DNA of 64,000 nucleotides from Craspedostauros australis. Its lineage: Eukaryota; Bacillariophyta; Bacillariophyceae; Mastogloiales; Achnanthaceae. A model generated the notes under the pieces. That model made no database searches. It worked only from the letters and a program-made list of their open reading frames with translations, and was not told the origin of the DNA. Both the position numbers and the translations under genes were made by a program. The stretch lies in the NCBI GenBank assembly GCA_026770025.1, contig JAMXDE010000007.1, positions 2,356,001 through 2,420,000 on the forward strand, in the 5' to 3' direction. This document shows, in pieces, positions 44,059 to 53,828 of the stretch (its first letter is position 1; every line of letters begins with the position of its first letter).

Positions 44059-44751
44059 ATGAAGCTCATCGCCACCGCCGCCGCCATCTCCTTGATGACA
44101 TCCTCCCTCGCGACATCCGCCGATGCGGCTGGCTACAGCTGCGGCATCCAGGCCCACTTCGGCATTGACGAGGAGGTCAAACACGCCCACCAGCCAACCA
44201 TCGAGGAGCTGAACTTCGCCCGCCGCATGTTCATGGAGACCTTCCACGCGGTCCATCCTGATCTGTCCTTCGATAAGGTCGATCTCGTGGACGTCTTCGA
44301 GGAGAAGCGCCTCGTCGCATCCATGGTCAAGGGCGAAGCCTCCGGCCTCCGCGGATCTCCATCCTCCTCTTCGTCCGGCTCCATCACCGCCGCCAAGGAC
44401 GGCATGAACGGCCTCACCTGGCCGCATCAGCCAATCTGGTACGACTACAGCTTCGTGGCGGACATCCTCTGCCCCTACTGCTTCTTCGATGACGACGACG
44501 ATGACGACTTCTACGCTGCCAGCGTGACCTCTGCCTTCAAGTCGCTTGTCCACGGCGTGAAGAAGGGCAAGGGCGACGTCGCCCACGACAAGCTCATGGC
44601 GAAGCTGACCGAGCACAAGGCCCACCGCTGGGAGACCGCCTGGTGCGACGCCCTGAAGAACGGCCCGCACGAGTACTACCGCACCGCCGACAAGTGCATC
44701 ATCGCCCACGACTCCTTCAGCTGCACCGAGAAGGCGGATATCACTGCCTAG
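44059..44751 (+). CDS. Small secreted Cys-containing protein with CPYC and poly-Asp, unknown function
   Basis: A 230-residue protein from Met 44059, chosen because it opens a clear signal peptide (MKLIATAAAISLMTSSLATS, cleavage near ADAAG). The mature protein has six Cys (28, 138, 141, 196, 213, 222), enough for three disulfides. LCPYCFFDDDDDDDF (138-151) combines a CxxC motif with seven Asp in a row. The rest is helical with a central Gly/Ser-rich stretch (about 94-117). Codon use is strongly biased to C-ending codons with long GC-rich runs, and a TATA-like site sits upstream, so it may be highly expressed. No family is recognised. A thioredoxin-like redox role is suggested only by CPYC, and a metal- or mineral-binding role only by the Asp run. 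Confidence 0.82.
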   Translation: MKLIATAAAISLMTSSLATSADAAGYSCGIQAHFGIDEEVKHAHQPTIEELNFARRMFMETFHAVHPDLSFDKVDLVDVFEEKRLVASMVKGEASGLRGSPSSSSSGSITAAKDGMNGLTWPHQPIWYDYSFVADILCPYCFFDDDDDDDFYAASVTSAFKSLVHGVKKGKGDVAHDKLMAKLTEHKAHRWETAWCDALKNGPHEYYRTADKCIIAHDSFSCTEKADITA

Positions 44752-46313
44752 GGGAGGTCGTCCGCTTGCGCTGGTTCACACTCTCGATCCAAACCACGCG
44801 AGAAGGCCGCGATAATCGAAAGCGTCGAATCAAGCTCAAAGAATAAGTGCAACTAGTACAGAATGCAGTAATCTGCTCAATAGTGATACATCTGTGTCAT
44901 GCCATACTCTTACGCTTGCACTTCAGTGCCTTGAATGTTGGCGCCCCCTTTTGCTCTGTAGACTGCTCTGTTCTTCAGCATGTTGTCCAGCCGATGTCTG
45001 TCAGTGTGCCTCTCATTCCACAGCACAACTGATGCGGATGCACGTTTGTCTGTCTGTGGATGTTGCGTTGGCTTGCTGTTGTCTGTTTGGATGAAGACCG
45101 AAACGGCTGCATTTTCGTCTCGCTTTGGATGGTTGGACAGACTGTTCGTTTCTCAACCTTTCATACTGAAGTTGATTCTCGCACTTCCGCGTGAATCGTT
45201 TGCAGAATCCTTGTGCTGCAAATGCCGATGACAAAATGTGACCGGTTTGAATGCCACTGATATCTGCCTACGAATGTCAAAACCCATCAGATTTATGTGT
45301 TCTCTTGAAGTGACGTTTGTATGCGTGAGGAAAAGAAAAGTCGAAGGCATAGCCCTAGTTCGTAAACGCGCTCATTTCTCTCGTGGGAAACATCATTTAT
45401 CCCATGAAAGAACTCCCTGGAAGGAAGCGGAGGAATATAAGTCCGTGATTTTATCCGAACATGGCTCCGGCGAACGAAGATAACGGTAACATTCGCACGA
45501 TGTGCGAACACGCAGAACGCACGAACCCAGATGAAATTTTGTGTCCGGATGCGGAATGTCGCAACGAAGCTGAGCAGCATGCAGTTTTGACGTGGCTGAT
45601 GTTGTTGGCGTGGTTGGATGGGCGTGTTGGTTAGATGTCGTCGAGCGTTATAACGTGTTGCTTCGTGTTGCTGGGGACAACCGATTGCGGACTGAGCGGG
45701 CGAGATGCGCTGGAAATCATCGCGTCTGGGAAGGGTACAAAACAAATCCAGCAACGAAACGAAACAACACAGACACAGACCAAGAAACGAAACGCAAGAG
45801 ACAAGGAGAGACCAGCAAGAAGGAATACCGAGAGCAGCAGCTGTTGCAGCCCAATCCAATGCAACTCCAAAGGCAACTCCAAAGGCAACAACGAATCCAA
45901 CAACAGAGCAGAGTAGCAGGCGAAGACTTGAGGACATCAGCAGCACATCGGTGCAAGATCGGAGCCATCGGTCGCAGTACCAAGACGAGCTGCAACCTCC
46001 TCGTGTCGTGATCCACCCCAACATACGGAAGCCGAAGAGCAGCATCACTTCTACCCGTACTTGCCATACCATCGGTTGTACCCCACGATCAGGATCTTAT
46101 CTGATGGCAGTGAGAAACTTGATTGATTGATTGATTGATTGATTGAGAGGAGAGAGCGTTGGACGGACCCCCACCAACCTTCCCCACGCGAAGGTTTGCT
46201 GCGACAACCCAACAGTGTTACTACTAGTATTGGTATCAGTATTGGTATTGGTATCAGTATTAGCATAGTACAAAGGCCCACGACGATACAGCACAACACA
46301 ACAAACACAACAC
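44752..46313. other. Region without a recognised gene; GATT repeat
   Basis: A (GATT)6 run lies at about 46121-46145 and a TATTGGTATCAG-type repeat at about 46226-46260, both close to the next gene's start. A minus-strand frame (45293-46072, 259 codons) has no domain and is probably chance. Confidence 0.4.
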
Positions 46314-47606
46314 ATGATGTGTGCCACAACAGATCCGACCGAAACGGGGAATGGCAGTGCAAAAGCGCCATCACATGCGCAAGCTCAGTCTGCTGAGCCA
46401 AATGGGGTAAGAGTACGGGGTATGAGTGCCAGCAACGATGAACAACGGGTGGACGCACAGATGGACGCACACATGGATGAACAGATTGATGAAGGGAGCA
46501 TGCATTCCCTCACTTCCAGCAGCGAGATCGCCAACGACAAGGGAAGCAGCCATGTCAGAGGGAGCAGCAGCAATAGCCACAGCATCAGCAACAACAGCAG
46601 CAGCACGCACTCCTCGATGTCGTCGTCAACGTTGGCGATGAGGGACCATCTGCAGAGCATCCTGGAGGAGAGCAACGGCTCGTTCGATCACGTCGTCATC
46701 CAGGACGACAACGCCAAGATGCAGGCACCCGCCTGCCTGTGCTCTTCGTCTTCGTCGGCCCACGCGCGCTGCACCAACCGCGGCACTCCCTTCGCCATCT
46801 CGCCCAAGGCCTCCCATTCCCGCTTCGCCGAATCCATCATCAGCGCAGAGCCATCCGCAGCGCTGTCTCCCAGACTGTGCCGAATCCACGATGTCATGGA
46901 GGACATGCCCTACTGCCATCGCAGGGATCGATGGAACAACGATGGCACCAAGCCCGCTGCCAACGCCCGCAGGGGCTCTCCATCGCTGCGCCACCGCAAG
47001 CACGTTGCCTCCGACAGCCATGTCTGCACCTGCGCACCACTCGATGTCAGCAGCGAACACATTCGAGGCAACCGCCGTGACATGTTCCAGCGCAGATCCA
47101 GCGATTCCATGCTGCTGCTGCCGCCCAAGCGCTGTCCCTCACCCGAACCGATGCCGTCTCACGACAACAACGATTCCAAGATCCGCACGCGTTCCCTGCG
47201 TCCTTCCTTGTCCAAGCCGTCGCGACGCAGTCGCATCCACGATGCCGCTGATAACGACGATGATGACTCGACATCGGCATCCTTTTGCGACGACGACGAC
47301 GACGATTCGTCCATGGGCATCCACCAACGCTGTTTCGCTGACACCAAGTACGGTGCCGAAACGAGCACCAACGAACGTGTGCGAACGGCAACCATGGGAC
47401 ATTCCAACAGAGTGACGGCATCATCCGCCAACGCCATCGTGGAACAGGCCCTGCATGTGGTCGGTGATCTTGAATCGGCCACCACGAATCCAATTTACAA
47501 CAGTGGCAACCCAACCAACGAAAGACCACGCACGACGACGACGACGGCTCCGCAGCAGAAGGTGCAACAATTCATGCGGTTCAAGCTTCCGCTCGTGGAT
47601 ACATGA
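46314..47606 (+). CDS. Ser/Asp-rich low-complexity protein, unknown
   Basis: A 430-residue open frame with coding-like composition from about nt 46600. It has no known domain. Features are Ser/Asn-rich stretches (residues about 80-105), short Cys/His pieces (CLCSSSSS, HVCTCAPLD, DMPYCHRRD), several RxxS sites (RRSSDS, RRGSPS, KPSRRS) and two Asp tracts, one DNDDDDS and one CDDDDDDSS. The C-terminal QQFMRFKLPLVDT is the most ordered-looking part. It could be a phosphorylated scaffold or regulator, which is only suggested by composition. The start may be Met 46423. It is convergent with DUF6824 copy 3. Confidence 0.6.
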   Translation: MMCATTDPTETGNGSAKAPSHAQAQSAEPNGVRVRGMSASNDEQRVDAQMDAHMDEQIDEGSMHSLTSSSEIANDKGSSHVRGSSSNSHSISNNSSSTHSSMSSSTLAMRDHLQSILEESNGSFDHVVIQDDNAKMQAPACLCSSSSSAHARCTNRGTPFAISPKASHSRFAESIISAEPSAALSPRLCRIHDVMEDMPYCHRRDRWNNDGTKPAANARRGSPSLRHRKHVASDSHVCTCAPLDVSSEHIRGNRRDMFQRRSSDSMLLLPPKRCPSPEPMPSHDNNDSKIRTRSLRPSLSKPSRRSRIHDAADNDDDDSTSASFCDDDDDDSSMGIHQRCFADTKYGAETSTNERVRTATMGHSNRVTASSANAIVEQALHVVGDLESATTNPIYNSGNPTNERPRTTTTTAPQQKVQQFMRFKLPLVDT

Positions 47607-48442
47607 GCGCATGCGTACATGAATGGCAAGTTCTGCCACTTTGCAAACAACTACGGCCCCCAATTTGAACATATAATAGATTTTGAACTCTCACTACTAT
47701 GACAATATGCAATGCAATGCTTCATGATGGATTGATGCCCTTGATGCATGTTCATGCTGCGTTCATGCTGCGTTCATTCATGTGATTTGAGTACTCGTGG
47801 ACACTGCAGGTTCTTCTCTTTGGTGGATTGTCGCCAGGTCTTGACGCCATGCTTCACGTCGACTACGTGGACAAGTTGCGATGCCCGACGTGTCCGCACA
47901 TCGCCATTTCCTCACATCGTCGTCCTCACAACGCGCACTGCAAGGTGGAATGGAATGGTTGACCAACAACTTCGCGCAGCGTGGTTTCCTTCACATTCTG
48001 ATCGTCCATCACCGCATGCGCCTTCACTCACAAAGCACATCCCTCCTGCTGTTACGGTCCACATTTTGGTGTTGTTTCATGTTGAGTTGCGTTAAAGTAT
48101 GTTTGTTCTGTTTGTTGTTATGTATGGTAGGTATGTAGGCATCTCGGTTTGCGATGCTGCTGCTTTGTCCATTGTTCGTTTGTTTGATTGAAAGTTGATT
48201 GTTAACCATGAGATCACGGATGTCGTGGTCCTGTTGTTGTCGCTGCTGTTGTTCAGAGAGGTGGTGTTGCTCTGCCCATCGTCCCGCTGTTGCTTAGTCA
48301 TGTTATGTAACGAGTATTATATGTTGCTTGCTTGCTTGCCTGTTTGCTTGTTGCTCGCCTGTTCATTGACATTGTTCCCCTTTCTGGCTTTCTCTGTTCT
48401 GTCTGTGTACATGTCATGTGCACTGCGGGTATGCATGTGCTC
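47607..48442. other. Convergent intergenic region
   Basis: Between two 3' ends. A duplicated GTTCATGCTGC is at about 47749-47772 and TTGCTTGC repeats at about 48324-48354. Nothing gene-like is recognised. Confidence 0.45.
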
Positions 48443-50026
48443 TTACATCAACCCTCTCAATGTGTTCTCGGCTTCCAGAAGCTCGAGAAGCACACCGCGA
48501 GATGCCGCGCTGGGTTGGTAAGGATGAGACGCGCCGGCAGTTGCGTGACCGTTCTGCCTTGCGTTGCCAGCGCCGTTGGCGGACGCAGAGCCTGCGGATG
48601 TGTTGGAAACGATGGAACGTCTCGAGGATGGGATGGGACCGGTCAGGGTGAGAGCTGCCTGGATGATGTCGGACATCTTCGGCGCTTCCTGGGGCTTGCC
48701 ATCCGAGGCGGATGTCGCGGCTCCGAGCGAAGGATGGGTGGAGACGGACAGCGCGGACGAGACGGACGATCTGCGTCCCTCCCTGGAGTGGATGGAGTTG
48801 TATGCTGGCACTGGGTAGCTCGTGCCGTTAGCATGTCCGGCGTTTGGGCCGCTGCCATTTGGCATGCCGTTGTTGTGGTTGCTGTTGGCGCTGCTGCTGC
48901 TGCCGCGGATTGCGTTGGTGGCGCCACCGGCATTGTTGCTCGGGTGCCATTGTTCCCCAAACTGCGATCGCGAGGATTCCTTGTCGGCGATGAGCTTGAG
49001 GAGGTAGGCATCCTGCTGAAGCCTGCGGGCGTCGTTGAGATCACGCTGCGCCGCGACCAAGGACTGGACCAGCGAAAGGCCGTTGCCGTTGTTGGATGCG
49101 CGTGGACCGGCGGGAGGCGGAATGCCTGGGGCGGCACCTGCAGGGGCAGCGGAGAAGGAGGTGCGCGGGTGGAACTTGGAGAGGGAGGATGGGAGGTCCA
49201 TGGTGGAGGACGTGGCGGGCTGGTTGTTCCACCTGGATGCCAGATCGAGGTGCGCTCCCAGCGAGACGTTGCCCCTGACGGCAGATGGTTGGGGTGCGGA
49301 GTGGTGGTTGCCATGCTGGTGGTGCTGTTGGTGTTGCTGCGGCCGGAGGAAGGAGTGGCGACGTTGATGAGTCTGCTGGGCGTGCTGCGGATGCAGGTAC
49401 TCGCCGTGGGCAAGACTGTGCCTGGGACTGGCAGCATGCATGTGCTGGTCGTACGCGTAGCGTTGCTCGTACATCATCTTCTCCGGCGTGACGCGGTGGT
49501 TGGGCGCGAGCGAACCGTTGGAGCCGGTGTTGCTCACGAGGGAGGCGGAGCGGGTGGGAGTGCTTGGGATGTTGGTGAGACCGGCAGGACCAGCGACGAG
49601 GTTGCCGGTGCTGCCGTTGTTCTGGCGGATGAGGTGGCGGAAGGCCTGCTTGGTCTTCTGCACCAGCGTGTGATCGTCCGTCACGACGGCGAAGACGTCG
49701 GCTGGGGCGGTTGCAGCGGCCGGGCTGTCGCCTTCGCCTTTGCCCTCCCGCAGGGTCTTGGCGCGGGTTTCGTCAGCCGTGAGCTTGCGCAGGAAGCGGC
49801 CCTTGAACTTGGTGCGGATGGAGGCGATGACCCGTCGGGCGATGCGGGTCTTCTGCCCGCGGACCTTGGCATCCATGTACTCCTCGTGAGCGTCCTTGAC
49901 GAGGGCTCGGAAGTGGATGTTGCCTGGGTGGTCGTTGGGTCCCGTGCCTCTGCCCAGCAGCACGTCGTTCACGTTCAGCTCCTGCACGTGCTGCTGCATC
50001 TTGGTCTTGCTCTTCTTGGGGTACAT
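48443..50026 (-). CDS. DUF6824-domain protein, copy 3
   Basis: A 527-residue single-exon protein. The basic N-terminus (MYPKKSKTKM) leads into the DUF6824 core at residues 19-81 (NDVLLGRGTGPNDHPGN, RGQKTRIARRVIASI, KGRFLRK). After a short Ala-rich linker comes LVQKTKQAFRHLIRQ (121-135), the shortest spacing of the four copies. The remainder is His/Gln/Ser/Pro/Asn-rich. Two helical islands recur in the family: LVQSLVAAQRDLNDARR with YLLKLIADKE (near nt 48973-49069), and MSDIIQAALTLTGPIPSS (near nt 48620-48678). The last residues, LLELLEAENTLRGLM, form a Leu-rich helix. Same strand as copy 4, 3.8 kb away. Function unknown. Confidence 0.88.
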   Translation of the reverse strand: MYPKKSKTKMQQHVQELNVNDVLLGRGTGPNDHPGNIHFRALVKDAHEEYMDAKVRGQKTRIARRVIASIRTKFKGRFLRKLTADETRAKTLREGKGEGDSPAAATAPADVFAVVTDDHTLVQKTKQAFRHLIRQNNGSTGNLVAGPAGLTNIPSTPTRSASLVSNTGSNGSLAPNHRVTPEKMMYEQRYAYDQHMHAASPRHSLAHGEYLHPQHAQQTHQRRHSFLRPQQHQQHHQHGNHHSAPQPSAVRGNVSLGAHLDLASRWNNQPATSSTMDLPSSLSKFHPRTSFSAAPAGAAPGIPPPAGPRASNNGNGLSLVQSLVAAQRDLNDARRLQQDAYLLKLIADKESSRSQFGEQWHPSNNAGGATNAIRGSSSSANSNHNNGMPNGSGPNAGHANGTSYPVPAYNSIHSREGRRSSVSSALSVSTHPSLGAATSASDGKPQEAPKMSDIIQAALTLTGPIPSSRRSIVSNTSAGSASANGAGNARQNGHATAGASHPYQPSAASRGVLLELLEAENTLRGLM

Positions 50027-53000
50027 GGTGATGTTGGAATGGGAGGTTGGAATGGGAGGTTGGAATGGGTTGTGATGGCTATTATAGTAGAATAGTATGA
50101 TATGTGGCGAATGATCGCAAGATGTGGCGAATGGGATGGCGCTTGCACTTGCGACCGCAGTTGCACTTTGTATGTGTAATCTTATGTGTCTGGGTTTGGG
50201 TTTGTGGATGTGTTTGTACTTGTGTTCACACTCGCGTTCTCAGTCGACTTCGTGAGGGAATGGGATCAGCAAGGTGGACTTGAGCAACGGATAGATGGGT
50301 GGGTAGATGGATGGGTGGATCTGTTTGGGATGGATGGACGCTGGGTGGAGGGTTGTGATTGTGATTGCGACTGGGATTGTGTCGGTTTGTCACTGCGGAT
50401 GAAGATCACGAGAGAAGTGCAGCGTGATGTGGTTTGGGCCGTCGATTACGATCTATGGGAACAAAGACGTCGACAGTGACAACGACGATGATGAACGCGG
50501 AAAGTGCGGAGTGTCGGTGAAGATCGTCGTTCGAGACTGTCGGTGGCGGTTGCCGGTGATCGATGCTTTAAGCGCGGAGGTGACGGTGATGGTTGCGGTG
50601 TCGATGATACAGCGGCAAGTGTCGAGCTGTTTGCATTCTTGGTCAATCGACTTTGTGGCTCTTCGTGTGGGAAAGGCGAAGTTATTCCTTTCCTCTTTCG
50701 TTGCTCGTTGAATGTGAGCGTGAATGCGATCGTGTGTTTTGGGTTGTTTGCGTTCGTTGTGGTACGTTTACGCACCATAGGTACTCTGGCTCGTACTCCA
50801 CGACGCGTTCCTCCACTGACTCGTACGTCATGTTTGCATGTTGGGTTGGTTGTTTGGTGGTTCGGCTCTGTCCGCAGAAGCCTATTTGGTTGACTGCGGT
50901 TGCGTTGGTGTCGTGATAGATTTCTCGCGCGCGATGCACGTAGAGGGTTGGGCGTTGAGTGTTGGTGGAGAAGAGAGAGAGACAGAAAGGGAGGCACGTC
51001 ATCTCTCCACCGCTGCCTGTGTCATCGCCACTTTCATTCCTCACGTTGTTCTCATTCCATCAACTGAAGTACGACAGTTCCCTGTCTGTGTAGTACTTGT
51101 TTTACAGCAACCGGCAGACGCGGGCTGCGTACTTTGCCTGATACACCGTGTCGCATCGAATGTCGTATCTTCACAGCCACGCACGCTTCAGTACCACTAC
51201 TGCGTAGGATTGATGTTTTCTTTCTTTGTCCATCTGTTCCATCTGCTTTGTTGACTCGGCCACGATCGCGAGGTCATCGTTAATTGTTCCTCCTTGTCAG
51301 AGTCTTCCTTTGGCGATTCGCTTCGTGTCGCGATGACGTCAACGGCATTGCATCTAACACCCCCAAGTCTGGGTGTGTCACTTGTGACATGGGCTCACGG
51401 CTGTAGGCGCACGCGCTTTATCAATCGATGGCACAAACACGCAATCTACAACAGCCCTGCAGCTGTCAGTGATCACCGTCACGTCGTCATCCACCAGCCT
51501 CATTTATGGTGTGCGGATCAAGCCGCAACCGGCAAACTGTGCTTCTGCCGGCAAATTGCTCTGACTGGGAACGCATCGGACCGGCTTTGTCCAACTCTTC
51601 GTTTGCGCCGTTCTACGTCACTTTTTGGGAGAGACGGGTCGGCCTTTTGATGATTCTTTGGGCCTTGTTGTTGGGCTTGTATTGGGGCGTTTTTCGTCCA
51701 CTCCCTCTCCGCGCTTCTTCACGTTTCGCTTCAAACTTGCTGTTGCTGTTGATGCTGGCGCAGGCGACTGCGAGGTGGTCGTGCAAATGGCTAGCACGTG
51801 CGCGTAGTCATGGTTTTTGTAGGTCGCTCTGAGCCAATCATTTTTTCATCCGCTGTTTCAGCCTGTCCGTGCTCCAATAGCACCATTCCAATTGTTCTCC
51901 TTGTGCGGGTAAGGACAGAAACCGCGAGTGCCTCCTCCTTCGTGAACGCTGTGCTCTCGTCCCAGTAGGAAAGGGCTCTTCTGTCCAGTTGGTGTCGGCG
52001 AAGTATGTCGCTCGTGCACACCACCTCCCACAATGTCACACCTGTGATCGTCCTTGGCTTCACTTCTCTTCTCTTCACATGCTACAGCTACGACGTTCGT
52101 ACGAGCTGCACGAGAGAGTATCGTACGATCCTGCAGATCTCCTTGTCTCCAGCGGTATCCATGTGACTCTCCTCCTTTCTTCCTTCCTCCCTTTCTCATT
52201 TCCATCCCTTTTGCGTCAGACCCACTCATTCTCTCGTCACAGTTCACCCCGATCTCTCTCTCTTTATCGCACTTTCACCCCGGCGGTTTCTTTCTCATAC
52301 CACAGATTCGTACATGGGGTACACACGACGCAATGAAGCCGACTGTTGATGCGTGTCCAGGAACGCGCGAACAACCTCTGACATCTTTGGCCCTTGTGGC
52401 AGATGATGGCACATGTGTGCATTGCTCTGTTCGCACCGGGTCTCGGCTCTGAGAATCTTTGGCGCCGGCAACATCAAGGAGGACACCTCCGCCATGTCAG
52501 ATGATTGGTGATGGCTTGTCACTGTTCCTCATGAGCCATGATGTATCTCCGCACCCAGCTTTCTCAGTTTCGATTCGGCGTTGTTTGTCTCTTGCCATCG
52601 ATCTCTCTTTCCTTCCATTCCTGCGGAGCACCCTGCGGAGGGTGCCAGTATTGCGAGTCGATCGACACGATGAATCCTTGCCAGATGCGACACGTTACTC
52701 TGTGTGCTCCGTCATAATAGGAGGTACAAGATCAACTGCGTCAACAACGCGCATCCCTCCCATCAACCTCTCCGTTCTTTCATGTAAGCATGTGCGTATG
52801 GCACATACGACTACGCACGGGTTCGAGTTGCAGATGAGAGGCGACATACGGTAGGAGACTGGACGCATTCCACCCCGACCCAAACAGACACCTGTTTTCG
52901 CGAGCGTGCGCATGGCACCATACTCGCGGCTCCCACTACTCTACTATTATAATAGAATAGTATAGTACTTGTCTCTGCACTTGTGCTCGTGGTTCCGGCG

Positions 53001-53828
53001 ATAGTTGTGGTGGTGATTTCCCTGCGCGTAGAGTACTGTACTCGCATTGCATGGGTATTCCTAATCCTCTCAGTGATGTTGTTGGCCGTTGATGCTGCCC
53101 ATCACGTTGATGATTTTCGAAGATGATGAAAAGCACATCGGAAGAGTGGACTACGCACGAAATGGAATGTACTCATACAAATGGTGCTAACAGTTACGAA
53201 TACTACCCACACCCATGGCTGTGCCCACCCATTTCGTAGCTGTCTTTCCTCCATCGAATCCACGAGCTGTTGTGCTGAATGACACAAGCATGCCATGGGT
53301 ACGACTATGCCTACCCGCGTCGTCATTCTCGCACCATGTCTTCATAGTGTTGGATGTTACGCAGTCCTTCGGCGCCACCACAATCGTCGGCTGCGTCCGC
53401 ATTCTGTCATCGGTATCGACATGTGTCACGAGGAGACGGGCCACAGCAGGCAGACTCTTCCCTTCACACTCTTTGGGCTTTGTCGGCTGATGTCGGGCGT
53501 CCGATAACACGCAATCCCCACCCATTCTCTTCATTTCTTCAGCGATGCCTCGGTCGGAGACCACACGCATTGAAACACACAGATGGAGAGAGATGCGATA
53601 AAAAGTGCCTGCCATTTACTCTCCACAAGCAGAGAGTTTTGACAGCCCCAGCTGAATGTTTGCGCAAAGCGTTGTTGTCAGGTGTTTTGCACTTCGTATT
53701 GCTGTTACATGTACATAGTAGAATACAACACTAGCTTTCTCGCCTTTCTGTGGAGAGAGACGAAGCGGAGCATCTTAATTTGATTCAATTCGACATAATC
53801 CTCCCGCTCTGCGAGCATGTGTCCGTGG
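50027..53828. other. 3.8-kb stretch between two DUF6824 genes, no gene recognised
   Basis: Adjacent to copy 3 lie three near-identical GGAATGGGAGGTT units (about 50036-50071) and an AT-rich block CTATTATAGTAGAATAGTAT (50079-50098), 50-70 bp before its start codon and thus a possible TATA region. A related block, CTATTATAATAGAATAGTAT, lies at 52944-52963. GGATGGATG-type repeats are at about 50287-50340. Open frames are short, overlap and have no domain. Confidence 0.45.

Noticed and set aside
45293-46072. 259-codon minus-strand frame with hydrophobic stretches
   Set aside because: Hydrophobicity comes from simple repeats read on the antisense strand; no domain and no plausible neighbours.
48332-50095. 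587-codon + strand frame rich in Gly and Val
   Set aside because: It is the antisense shadow of DUF6824 copy 3, whose domain is clear on the minus strand.
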